Shown here piece after piece: positions 8,006 through 15,902 of a DNA stretch of 64,000 bases. How positions within the stretch are numbered: the first letter of the stretch is position 1; each line of letters opens with the position of its first letter. This stretch comes from Hyphomonas sediminis. Lineage in GTDB: Bacteria > Pseudomonadota > Alphaproteobacteria > Caulobacterales > Hyphomonadaceae. Made by a program: the position numbers and the translations under genes. Under the pieces are notes generated by a model, which was not told where the DNA came from, ran no database searches, and was given only the letters and a program-made list of their open reading frames with translations. The stretch spans positions 2,728,001 through 2,792,000 of the forward strand of contig NZ_JAIEZP010000001.1 in assembly GCF_019679475.1 (NCBI RefSeq), given 5' to 3'.

Positions 8006-8057
8006 CCCCGACTTTACAGCGACTCGGGGGCGGGCCGCCATCACGCTTTCGGCCCGC
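8005..8057 (-). other. Two further hairpins between metH and pyk
   Basis: CCCCCGA (8005-8011) pairs with TCGGGGG (8024-8030), and GCGGGCC (8030-8036) pairs with GGCCCGC (8051-8057). Together with the pyk-proximal repeat this gives three consecutive stems in under 75 bp. On the minus strand they could terminate or attenuate the metH transcript before pyk, but there is no clear T-run. Confidence 0.35.
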
Positions 8058-8072
8058 TCCACAGTGTCGAAA

Positions 8073-10715
8073 TCAGGCGACCGCGTCCGAAACAGCAAAC
8101 GGGTCGTAGGAGAGGATCGGCGCCAGCCAGCGCTCGGCCATCCGCACTTCCCAGCCCTTGCGCACTGCGTAGTCAGCCACCTGATCGCGGTCTATACGGC
8201 CGACTGCAAAGTAGACGGACTTGGGGTGCGACAGGTAGAGCCCCGAAACGCTCGAAGCAGGCGTCATCGCGTAGCTTGACGTAAGCTCCACACCGATCCG
8301 CTTATCCGCCTCCAACAGACGGAACAGCGTCGCCTTCTCCGTGTGATCGGGCTGGCAAGGATAACCGGGGGCAGGACGGATGCCCTGATACTTCTCTCCA
8401 ACCAGCTCCTCATTGGAAAGCGACTCGTCAGGCACATAGGCCCACAGCTCCTTGCGGACCTTTTCGTGCATGTATTCGGCCATAGCCTCAGCGAAACGGT
8501 CGGCCAGCGCCTTCACCATGATCGAAGAATAATCATCGCCTTTCGCCGCAAATTTCTTGGCGATCTCTTCAGCCTCCGGTCCTGCCGTTACGCAAAAGCC
8601 TCCGATCCAGTCTTCACCTTCCGGCGCCACGAAATCGGCAAGCGCAAAGTTTGGCTGGCCATTATCCTTCATCATCTGCTGGCGCAGCGTGAGGAACGTT
8701 TCGCCATTGGCGAGCTTCACATCATCTTCGGATGAGTTGGCTTTCCAAAAGCCGATCACCGCCTTCGGATTCAACCAGGCTTCCCCGATCAGTTGTTGCA
8801 GCATCACCTGCGTATCCCGCCACAGGCTGGAGGCCGCCTCTCCAACAATCTTGTCTTCAAGAATTGCCGGATAACGCCCCGCCAGATCCCATGCCGAGAA
8901 ATACGGCGTCCAGTCGATATAACGTGCGAGCGTTCCCAGATCGATATCCTCGAACGTCCGCACACCCTCATATGTCGGCTTGGGCGGCACGTAGGACTTC
9001 CAGTCAAATTGCAGCTTCGCCGCACGCGCATCTGCAATCGGCAGGCGCGGCTTGGGCGGGCCATCCTTGCGGCTTTCACGCATCCGCTCATAACGGGCGC
9101 GAACTTCATTCAGGAACACCGGGCGATCATCATCGTTCAGCAGCGTGCCGACAACACCCACCGCGCGGCTGGCGTCCACCACATGCACAACCGGAGCGGA
9201 GCGAATGGCCGGTTCGATCTTCACTGCCGTATGCGCCGCGCTGGTTGTCGCCCCTCCGATAAGGAGCGGCTGAACCATGCCCCGGCGCTGCATCTCGGCG
9301 GCAACATAAACCATCTCATCCAGTGACGGCGTAATGAGGCCGGAGAGGCCGATAATGTCGGCCTTTTCCGTCACCGCCGTATCGAGAATTTTCTCAGCCG
9401 ACACCATGACGCCAAGATCGACAATTTCATACCCGTTGCAGGCCAGCACGACGCCAACAATGTTCTTGCCAATGTCGTGCACGTCGCCCTTCACCGTCGC
9501 GAGGATGACCTTGCCGTTGGACTTTCTCTCAAGGCCCAGCGTGCGCTTTTCTTCTTCCATGAAGGGTTCGAGATAAGCGACCGCCTGTTTCATCACGCGC
9601 GCTGATTTGACCACCTGGGGCAGGAACATCTTGCCGGAGCCGAACAGGTCTCCGACGACATTCATGCCCGACATCAACGGGCCTTCGATAACGTGCAGCG
9701 GACGCTCGACCCCTGCGCGCGCTTCTTCTGTATCGACATCAATGAATTCAGTAATGCCGTGCACCAGCGCGTGCTGCAGGCGCTTCTCAACACTCAATTC
9801 GCGCCAGGAGAGATCCTTCTGCTGGACCTTTCCTTTTTGCCCCTTGAAGCGTTCGGCAAGTTCCACGAGCCTGTCCGTCGCATCCGCCCGGCGGTTCAGG
9901 ATAACATCCTCCACCGCGTCGCGCAGCTCGGGCTCAATATCGTCGTAAATATCGAGCTGGCCAGCGTTCACGATACCCATGTCCATGCCCGCTGGAATGG
10001 CGTAGTATAGGAACACTGAGTGCATGGCCCGGCGTACGGGCTCATTGCCGCGGAACGAGAAGGACACGTTCGAGAGACCGCCGGAGATATGGCACCCCGG
10101 GCAGGTTTCCCGAATGATCTTCGCGGCCTCAATGAAATCCAATGCGTAGGTGTTGTGCTCTTCAATCCCGGTCGCAACGGCGAAGATGTTCGGATCGAAA
10201 ATGATGTCCTCGGGCGGGAAGCCGACTTCTTCCGTCAGGATACGGTAGGCTCTCTGGCAGATTTCGATCTTGCGGGTCGCGGTATCGGCCTGCCCCACCT
10301 CATCGAACGCCATCACCACGACGGCCGCGCCATAGGAGAGACAGGCTTCCGCCTGCTCACGAAACTTTTCTTCGCCCTCTTTCATCGAGATCGAATTGAC
10401 GATTGCCTTGCCCTGCACGCATTTCAGGCCAGCTTCGATCACTTCCCACTTCGAAGAGTCGATCATCACCGGAACGCGCGCAATATCCGGCTCCGCGGCG
10501 ATCAGGTTCAGGTAGGTGGTCATGGCCTGAACGCCGTCGAGCATCCCCTCGTCCATGTTCACATCGATAACCTGCGCGCCATTCTCCACCTGCTGGCGCG
10601 CCACGTCGACGGCATCGGCGTAGCGCCCCTCGGTGACCATCTTCCGGAACACGGCCGATCCGGTCACGTTCGTACGTTCGCCAACGTTGATGAATGTTGC
10701 TCTTGCTTCGGTCAC
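8073..10715 (-). CDS. metH: Cobalamin-dependent methionine synthase, C-terminal protein (folate, B12 and reactivation domains)
   Basis: This 880-residue protein carries the last three modules of MetH. These are the methyltetrahydrofolate-binding barrel (about residues 1-290, beginning [13 protein letters not shown]), the cobalamin cap and Rossmann modules (about 300-520) and the SAM-dependent reactivation domain (about 540-880). His413 in the D-V-H-D-I-G motif (411-416) is the expected cobalt ligand. The homocysteine-binding domain is missing here and encoded by the 352-residue gene at 11137-12195; the two add up to a normal MetH of about 1,230 residues. The start overlaps the intervening cyclotransferase-like gene by 4 bp. 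It forms the last gene of a five-gene minus-strand operon. Confidence 0.95.
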   Translation of the reverse strand: MTEARATFINVGERTNVTGSAVFRKMVTEGRYADAVDVARQQVENGAQVIDVNMDEGMLDGVQAMTTYLNLIAAEPDIARVPVMIDSSKWEVIEAGLKCVQGKAIVNSISMKEGEEKFREQAEACLSYGAAVVVMAFDEVGQADTATRKIEICQRAYRILTEEVGFPPEDIIFDPNIFAVATGIEEHNTYALDFIEAAKIIRETCPGCHISGGLSNVSFSFRGNEPVRRAMHSVFLYYAIPAGMDMGIVNAGQLDIYDDIEPELRDAVEDVILNRRADATDRLVELAERFKGQKGKVQQKDLSWRELSVEKRLQHALVHGITEFIDVDTEEARAGVERPLHVIEGPLMSGMNVVGDLFGSGKMFLPQVVKSARVMKQAVAYLEPFMEEEKRTLGLERKSNGKVILATVKGDVHDIGKNIVGVVLACNGYEIVDLGVMVSAEKILDTAVTEKADIIGLSGLITPSLDEMVYVAAEMQRRGMVQPLLIGGATTSAAHTAVKIEPAIRSAPVVHVVDASRAVGVVGTLLNDDDRPVFLNEVRARYERMRESRKDGPPKPRLPIADARAAKLQFDWKSYVPPKPTYEGVRTFEDIDLGTLARYIDWTPYFSAWDLAGRYPAILEDKIVGEAASSLWRDTQVMLQQLIGEAWLNPKAVIGFWKANSSEDDVKLANGETFLTLRQQMMKDNGQPNFALADFVAPEGEDWIGGFCVTAGPEAEEIAKKFAAKGDDYSSIMVKALADRFAEAMAEYMHEKVRKELWAYVPDESLSNEELVGEKYQGIRPAPGYPCQPDHTEKATLFRLLEADKRIGVELTSSYAMTPASSVSGLYLSHPKSVYFAVGRIDRDQVADYAVRKGWEVRMAERWLAPILSYDPFAVSDAVA

Positions 10716-11140
10716 TTGCGGGCCTTTCCGCGGTCCAGCGGCCAGTTTCCATCCTCAAGTGCGGAGAAACCGTCCGTCTTCTGATTGTAAATGTAAACCC
10801 AGGCGTCTTCGCCCGTCACCTGCCCTTGATCATCCAGCACGGGCAACCGCATTCGTTGATAGAGCGATGTTGCCGGATCATCGGTCACATCTTCAAATTC
10901 GTCCATCGCTGGCGCGATGCTGGCATCCCTGATGCGCCAGCGCACCCCATGGCAGAGCGCGTCGCCGCTCACGACACCCGGAAAGCCACCAAGGTCCGGC
11001 ATCCGCCCCCGGAACCGGCACGGCCCGAGGAAATCCCCAGCCACATCGAGCCCCAGTTCATTGGGCGCGCCCGCTGCGCCCTGCTTGAGCAATCCATAAA
11101 AGATAAACAGATCGCCCGCCTTGACTTCTCCGTTGGTCAC
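10712..11140 (-). CDS. Gamma-glutamylcyclotransferase-like (AIG2/GGCT fold) protein inside the split metH
   Basis: The 142-residue protein matches the GGCT-like fold. It has an N-terminal [10 protein letters not shown] strand-loop (normally YGTLRxG, about residues 13-22), the [12 protein letters not shown] segment (about 46-57), an MDEFEDV motif with the Glu that acts as general base in this family, and a C-terminal VWYIY-type strand written AWVYIYN. Family members release 5-oxoproline from gamma-glutamyl compounds or serve related functions. The gene overlaps both metH parts by 4 bp (ATGA-type junctions), so it is translated with them. Its relation to methionine or glutathione metabolism is inferred from position only. 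Confidence 0.75.
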   Translation of the reverse strand: MTNGEVKAGDLFIFYGLLKQGAAGAPNELGLDVAGDFLGPCRFRGRMPDLGGFPGVVSGDALCHGVRWRIRDASIAPAMDEFEDVTDDPATSLYQRMRLPVLDDQGQVTGEDAWVYIYNQKTDGFSALEDGNWPLDRGKARK

Positions 11141-12195
11141 GATCGCACCGTAAATGGCTCAAGCCCGGCAAGGCGCATCGCCGGTTCAATCTCCGGCACC
11201 TTGCGCGGCGAAGACTGCCTCACCGCGTTTGCGATTGCCGCAATATGTCCGGGCGATGTTCCGCAGCATCCGCCCAGAACATTCACAAGGCCGCTGTCGG
11301 CCCATTCGCGCAGGTGCGCCGCTGTCTGGTCTGGCGTTTCATCATACTCGCCAAACGCATTCGGCAGACCGGCATTCGGATAGGCGATCACGCGCGTATC
11401 TGCGACCCGCGAGATCGACGCGACGTGCTGACGCATCAGATCCGCGCCGAGCGCGCAGTTGAGGCCAATGGCCCAAGGCCGTGCATGGCGCACCGAATTC
11501 CAGAACGCCTCGGCCGTCTGCCCACTGAGCGTGCGCCCGGATGCATCGGTAATTGTTCCGGAAATGATGATTGGCCGCGCGATCCCTTTATCGCGCTTCA
11601 GGTCGAGCAGTGCCTTAATCGCGGCCTTGGCATTCAGCGTGTCGAACACCGTCTCGATCAGGAAAACATCCACGAACGGCGCCATCTCTTCGGCCTGCTC
11701 GTAATACGCGCTGCGCACCTCATCGAACGTCACATCTCGGTAGCCCGGATCATTCACGTTCGGGCTCAGCGACAGCGTCTTGTTCGTCGGCCCGATGGCG
11801 CCCATCACGCCAATTGGGCGGCCAAGCTCTGCTTCAGCTTTGTCAGCTGCTTCCCTGGCAATCCGCGCGCCCTCCCGGGCAATTTCAGCAGCCAACTCTT
11901 CCATCTTGTAGTCCGCCATTGCAATGACGGTCGCGGAGAAGGTGTTGGTTTCCAGAAAGTCCGCCCCCGCATCGATATATTTGCGATGGATTGCCGCGAT
12001 CACGTCCGGTCGCGTCAGGTTGAGCAGGTCGTTGTTGCCTTTCAGCGGAATGGGCCAGTCGCCAAAACGCTCCCCCCGGAAGTCTTCCTCGGTGAGCTTG
12101 TATGTCTGGATTTGCGTGCCCATCGCGCCGTCGAGCACGAGAATGCGCTCATTGGCCAATGCTTCAAGCGCCTGGAAACGTTCATTCGTGTTCAT
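11137..12195 (-). CDS. metH: Methionine synthase, N-terminal homocysteine S-methyltransferase protein
   Basis: The 352-residue protein is the zinc-dependent homocysteine-binding barrel of MetH as a free-standing subunit. It starts with the domain's typical [14 protein letters not shown] (about residues 17-30). It carries the three zinc cysteines in GLNCALG and [11 protein letters not shown] near its C-terminus. Splitting MetH into this part and a separate folate/B12 part is known in Caulobacter and other alphaproteobacteria. It lies 3 bp after metF and overlaps the cyclotransferase-like gene by 4 bp. Both halves are intact, so this is a gene organisation and not a frameshift. Confidence 0.93.
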   Translation of the reverse strand: MNTNERFQALEALANERILVLDGAMGTQIQTYKLTEEDFRGERFGDWPIPLKGNNDLLNLTRPDVIAAIHRKYIDAGADFLETNTFSATVIAMADYKMEELAAEIAREGARIAREAADKAEAELGRPIGVMGAIGPTNKTLSLSPNVNDPGYRDVTFDEVRSAYYEQAEEMAPFVDVFLIETVFDTLNAKAAIKALLDLKRDKGIARPIIISGTITDASGRTLSGQTAEAFWNSVRHARPWAIGLNCALGADLMRQHVASISRVADTRVIAYPNAGLPNAFGEYDETPDQTAAHLREWADSGLVNVLGGCCGTSPGHIAAIANAVRQSSPRKVPEIEPAMRLAGLEPFTVRS

Positions 12196-12198
12196 GGC

Positions 12199-13107
12199 TC
12201 AGACTGCCTTTGCAGGTTGGGGGCTAAGGCCCAGCAGGCGACAGGTGGAAAGCGCCAGCCCAGCCCGATTCAGCGTATAGAAGTGAAAGTCCTCGACGCC
12301 CTGTGCCTGCAGCTTCCGGCAGAGATCGGCAGCGACATTTGCAGTCACCAGGTCGCGGGTCTCTTCATCCTCATCAAGACCATCATACAGGGTGTGCAGC
12401 CACGCCGGGATCGTCGCGCCGCAAAGCCCGGCGATGCGCTTGAGCCCATTGAAGTTCGGCTGCAACATGATGCCCGGAACCACAGGAATGGTCACGCCGC
12501 CGGCGCGCGCTTTCTCGAGGAATGTCAAATACACTTCCGGTTCGAAGAAAAACTGAGTGATGGCACGGTCTGCGCCTGCATCCTGCTTGGCCTTCAGGAA
12601 TGCAATTTCGGCGTCCCAACCACGGCTCTCCGGATGAAGTTCAGGATAGCAGGAAACCGAAATCTCGAAGCATTTGCCCAACTCTGGTCGGTGTTCCCTC
12701 AGCCCACGGATAAGATCGACGGAATCTGCAAAGCCGCCGGGATGGGCCTCAAACTTTGCCCCCATTCCCGCAGGCGGGTCCCCGCGCAACGCTACGATAT
12801 GTTTCACGCCCGCCTGCCAATAGCTTTCAGCAACGGCAAGCACTTCTTCCTTCGTTGCCGATACACAGGTCAGGTGGGCCGCGGGTTTGAGTTCCGTTTC
12901 GGCTACGATACGGCGAACGGTGTCATGGGTGCGTTCACGCGTAGATCCGCCGGCGCCATAAGTGACAGAAACAAACTCCGGCGCCATCGGCTCCAGCCGT
13001 TTGATGGTGTCCCACAGGCGCGCATTCATCGCGTCGGATTTGGGCGGAAAGAACTCGAACGACACGCGCACCGGCGGTATCGTCAACGGGGCTTGCAAAC
13101 CGGTCAC
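12199..13107 (-). CDS. metF: 5,10-methylenetetrahydrofolate reductase
   Basis: The 302-residue FAD enzyme reduces methylene-THF to methyl-THF, the methyl donor for the MetH proteins encoded directly downstream. Key features are VSFEFFPPKS at residues 15-24 with the catalytic Glu, VTYGAGGSTRERT (about 48-60), HLTCVSATKEEV, IVALRGDPPAG (about 93-103) and ITQFFFEPEVYL. The length is typical of bacterial MetF. The start overlaps the upstream ArsR-methyltransferase gene by 4 bp, indicating translational coupling and co-regulation with it. Confidence 0.96.
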   Translation of the reverse strand: MTGLQAPLTIPPVRVSFEFFPPKSDAMNARLWDTIKRLEPMAPEFVSVTYGAGGSTRERTHDTVRRIVAETELKPAAHLTCVSATKEEVLAVAESYWQAGVKHIVALRGDPPAGMGAKFEAHPGGFADSVDLIRGLREHRPELGKCFEISVSCYPELHPESRGWDAEIAFLKAKQDAGADRAITQFFFEPEVYLTFLEKARAGGVTIPVVPGIMLQPNFNGLKRIAGLCGATIPAWLHTLYDGLDEDEETRDLVTANVAADLCRKLQAQGVEDFHFYTLNRAGLALSTCRLLGLSPQPAKAV

Positions 13108-14090
13108 GCGGCTTTCTCCCGGATGGAGGCGGGCTTCAGCGCGCGCCAGATGTTTACGGTAAGGCCAGGCGCACCGTTTTCCGGTGGCGCAAAGCTGCGA
13201 GGTTGTTCCAGGCTGAGGCCCGCTTCTGTCGCCCAGTTGGCGAGCGCATCATGGCGCACGCCAAGGCGGTGATGCCCATGCTCGGTACGCAGGAATTCCA
13301 GATCGTGGGGCGCAAAATCGATCACCAGCAGCCGCCCACCCGGCGCCAGGACACGTGCCGCTTCGAGGATCGCGTCGGCCGGCGTGTCCAGGAAGTGAAG
13401 CACCTGATGGATGACAACAATATCCGCACTGGCATCTTCAAACGGAACTGACGTGACATTGCCAAACCGGACCCGGGCATTGCGCACCCCTGCGCCTTCT
13501 AGATTCGCCCGCGCGACGGTCAGCATACGATGGCTGAAGTCGATACCTTCCGCCTCCGTCACCAGCGGGGCAAACAAGGCAAGCATCCTGCCCGTTCCAG
13601 TGCCGAAATCTACCATCCGGCGGAATGGGCCATCCCCAGCAAGGTCCAGAAGCGCCGCCTCGATGGCCTCGTTCGGGTAGTGCAGAGACCGCACGGTATC
13701 CCAGGTTTCGGCAATGCTGGAGAAGTAGGCTTCTGCCGATGCAGCCCGGCCGGACATGACCGTGTGAAGTCGCTCCAAATCGGCTTCGATTTCCGGGACA
13801 CCCGGCCCGAGGGACGCAAACAGCGCATCCAGCAGCTCTCGCCCCCGCCCTGTCTGGGCGGCGCGATAAAAAACAAACGCCCCCTCCGGTAAACGTTCGG
13901 CCAGCCCGGATTCGGAGAGAGATTTCAGGTGATGCGACAGGCGTGGCTGGCTCTGACCCAGTACCTGAACCAGTTCACCAACAGACAGATCCTGTTGTCG
14001 TAACAGGCTAAGTAGCCGCAACCGCGTGGGCTCGCCCGCGGCCCGCAACCGCTCCAGAAGTCCTTCGAATGCCTCGCTCATGCAAATCAT
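13104..14090 (-). CDS. ArsR-family regulator fused to a SAM-dependent methyltransferase domain
   Basis: The 328-residue protein has an ArsR winged-helix domain (about residues 10-80; recognition helix QSQPRLSHHLKSLSESGL at 47-64) followed by a class I methyltransferase domain (about 130-260). The latter has motif I MVDFGTGTGRMLALF (159-173) and a VIHQVLHFL segment. Proteins of this architecture head met operons in alphaproteobacteria and plausibly sense SAM or SAH through the methyltransferase fold; that sensing role is inference. An AAAGG lies 9 bases before the ATG at 14090; an alternative ATG is at 14081. A perfect palindrome covers the start region, suggesting autoregulation of the whole met operon. 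Confidence 0.88.
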   Translation of the reverse strand: MICMSEAFEGLLERLRAAGEPTRLRLLSLLRQQDLSVGELVQVLGQSQPRLSHHLKSLSESGLAERLPEGAFVFYRAAQTGRGRELLDALFASLGPGVPEIEADLERLHTVMSGRAASAEAYFSSIAETWDTVRSLHYPNEAIEAALLDLAGDGPFRRMVDFGTGTGRMLALFAPLVTEAEGIDFSHRMLTVARANLEGAGVRNARVRFGNVTSVPFEDASADIVVIHQVLHFLDTPADAILEAARVLAPGGRLLVIDFAPHDLEFLRTEHGHHRLGVRHDALANWATEAGLSLEQPRSFAPPENGAPGLTVNIWRALKPASIREKAA

Positions 14091-14115
14091 ATAAACGAAC
14101 CTTTATATGATTTGC
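14082..14115 (-). promoter_or_regulatory. Perfect 34-bp palindrome at the head of the met operon
   Basis: The arms GCAAATCATATAAA (14082-14095) and TTTATATGATTTGC (14102-14115) are perfect reverse complements separated by CGAACC. AT-rich interrupted palindromes are typical ArsR operators, and this one overlaps the start codon and Shine-Dalgarno sequence of the ArsR-type gene. In mRNA it would form a 14-bp stem burying the AAAGG and the first ATG, so translational control is also possible. A smaller repeat, GAACCG/CGGTTC, lies just upstream (14128-14148). The rest of the gap up to 14370 shows no other clear structure. Confidence 0.7.
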
Positions 14116-14370
14116 AATCCACCTTCGGAACCGTCCCTAAACCGGTTCGTTATCAAATGGAGCCATTATGGCACGAAAGACACGGTGCGGATCAATTCTT
14201 GGCAGAAGGTTGAATGCTCAAATGCGAAACTCCATCTCCCGACAACTGTATTCACGCCGCTTGTCATCATCCGTTGACTTAATTTGATTCTGAAAGCATA
14301 TGCCACGTCAACAGCTGATGACTTACATCGCTTCTCCACCGAAAGCTGTTCCTAAGGATCGACTGAACGC

Positions 14371-15195
14371 ATGAAAACCGCCCTCCCCGGTGCTGCGCTC
14401 CTCGCCATGACGCTTGCCGCCTGCGCCACCGCACCTGCGACAGGACCGACCGAAATTGCCGATCCGTATGAAGGCTTTAACCGCAAGATGTTTGCCTTCA
14501 ACAATGGGCTGGACAAGTACGCCCTTTCCCCAGCGGCGACGGCCTACAAGACCGTCACGCCGGAATTTGCCCGCGATCGCGTGGCAGATTTCTTCTCCAA
14601 CCTCAAAAACCCGGTCATCTTTGCCAATGATGTGCTCCAGGGCGAGGGGAACCGCGCCGGAACCACCTTCGCGCGGTTCGGAATCAATACGACGGTCGGC
14701 GTTCTCGGCTTGTGGGATGCAGCGTCCCACATGGGAATCGATGGTCACCGCGAAGATTTCGGCCAAACGCTTGCCGTATGGGGGGTCGAAAGCGGGCCCT
14801 ATCTCGTCATGCCATTTCTTGGCCCCACCACGCCGCGCGATCTCGTCGGATTCGGCGTGGATCGGGCAATAGATCCCCTTTCCTACGTCCAGTATGACGA
14901 CGATTGGGACACAGACCTCGCCATTCGTGGCGGCATGAATGTCGTGAATGGCCTGAATATACGCGTGCGGTTTGACGACCAGATCGACGCGCTCAATGCA
15001 CAACCAGAGCCCTACATAGCCCTTAGACGGATTTATTCATCTTCGCGTCAGGCAGAGATCCTTAATGGAAAGGTCGACGAAGCGACCGCCTATGACGATC
15101 TCCCTGATTTCGACGCATTCGACGATTACGACGACGAAGTTCAGGAAAACGAAGAGGGAGTCGGGGCCGCCCCTGAAGAAGGAGTTTCACAGTGA
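14371..15195 (+). CDS. mlaA: MlaA (VacJ) family outer-membrane lipoprotein
   Basis: The 274-residue protein has a lipoprotein signal peptide with lipobox L15-A-A-C18 and then the MlaA domain. This includes DPYEGFNRKMFAFNNGLDKY, FFSNLKNPVIFANDVLQG, FARFGINTTVGVLGLWD, REDFGQTLAVWGV and GPYLVMPFLGPTTPRD. MlaA forms an outer-membrane donut that removes surface-exposed phospholipids and hands them to MlaC. The C-terminus is an acidic, low-complexity tail (FDAFDDYDDEVQENEEG) that is probably disordered. The gene overlaps the mlaC-like gene by 4 bp, forming a two-gene operon ended by an intrinsic terminator. Confidence 0.95.
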   Translation: MKTALPGAALLAMTLAACATAPATGPTEIADPYEGFNRKMFAFNNGLDKYALSPAATAYKTVTPEFARDRVADFFSNLKNPVIFANDVLQGEGNRAGTTFARFGINTTVGVLGLWDAASHMGIDGHREDFGQTLAVWGVESGPYLVMPFLGPTTPRDLVGFGVDRAIDPLSYVQYDDDWDTDLAIRGGMNVVNGLNIRVRFDDQIDALNAQPEPYIALRRIYSSSRQAEILNGKVDEATAYDDLPDFDAFDDYDDEVQENEEGVGAAPEEGVSQ

Positions 15196-15818
15196 AGCGT
15201 TTCATCCTCCCGGCCGCCATGGCCATAACCATCTCGCTCAGCGCGCTGCCCGCATTCGCTGACGCGAAGACTGAAGCCTATGTTAAAAAGAACGCCAACG
15301 AAGTGCTGGCGACGCTGAACAGCCCCAGCCTTTCCGCGCCGGAACGGACTGCAAAGTTCAGCGAATACATGGACCAGTTCGCTGATTTCGATGCGATTTC
15401 AAACTTCGTGATCGGCAAATACAGCCGCCGCTTTACCCCCGCCGAGCTGAAGACCTACCGCACAGCTTTCCGCAACTATGCGATGGCCGTGTACGAAAAC
15501 GAACTCGACGCCTACCGCGGCGAAGCAGTGACCGTGAAGAACTCGGTGGATCGCTCCGCAACCGACTCGATCGTCAACACCGTGATCAAGCGTCAGGACG
15601 GCAAGGATATGGACGTGCGCTGGCGCGTTCAGGGCAAGGAAGGCGATTATCAGGTCGTTGACGTGGCCCTGAACCTCGACGGCAACCTGATCTGGCTCGC
15701 CATTGAACAGCGCGCCCAGTTCATCGCCCTGCTGGACCAGAATAACGGCTCGGCTGACGCGCTGATCAATAAGATCAACTCGATGACCGAGAATGTGAAG
15801 ACCAAGAAGCGCAGCTGA
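15192..15818 (+). CDS. mlaC: MlaC-family periplasmic phospholipid-binding protein
   Basis: The 208-residue protein has a Sec signal peptide (cleavage expected after ALPAFA, about residue 23) and the MlaC/toluene-tolerance Ttg2 domain. This includes the SNFVIGKYSRRFTPAELKTYRTAFRNY-like stretch in its middle and a C-terminal DVRWRVQGKEGDYQVVDVALN segment. Known MlaC proteins shuttle phospholipids between MlaA and the MlaFEDB inner-membrane ABC transporter. The MlaFEDB genes are not in the window, so it depends on a distant locus or on hopanoid-type partners. Confidence 0.92.
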   Translation: MKRFILPAAMAITISLSALPAFADAKTEAYVKKNANEVLATLNSPSLSAPERTAKFSEYMDQFADFDAISNFVIGKYSRRFTPAELKTYRTAFRNYAMAVYENELDAYRGEAVTVKNSVDRSATDSIVNTVIKRQDGKDMDVRWRVQGKEGDYQVVDVALNLDGNLIWLAIEQRAQFIALLDQNNGSADALINKINSMTENVKTKKRS

Positions 15819-15849
15819 TTGCAGCCTGCAATTCCTTCTCAGATACAGG

Positions 15850-15883
15850 AACGCCCTGACCGTCGGTCAGGGCGTTTTCTTTT
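15850..15883 (+). terminator. Rho-independent terminator after mlaA-mlaC
   Basis: AACGCCCTGACC (15850-15861), loop GTC and GGTCAGGGCGTT (15865-15876) form a perfect 12-bp stem, followed by the T-rich run TTTTCTTTT. It lies 32 bp after the mlaC stop and ends the operon; it may also help terminate the convergent abgT transcript. Confidence 0.9.
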
Positions 15884-15902
15884 GACGTGAAATCCCGGCG
15901 GT

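Noticed and set aside
8073-12195. metH interrupted by a frameshift or insertion
   Set aside because: Both parts have their own start and stop codons and overlap a complete third gene by 4 bp; the domain boundary falls exactly between the homocysteine and folate modules, so this is a true split gene organisation.
11245-13272. 675-residue open frame antisense to metH/metF
   Set aside because: It lies opposite strongly conserved, motif-complete genes; long antisense frames are expected in high-G+C DNA, and its translation shows no recognisable domain. The same applies to the long antisense frames at 34072-36093, 23957-25546 and 6613-7992.
14116-14370. SAM or SAH riboswitch before the met operon
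   Set aside because: The met operon leader is short and dominated by one palindrome; I could not find the conserved core of a SAM-II or SAH element on the minus strand.
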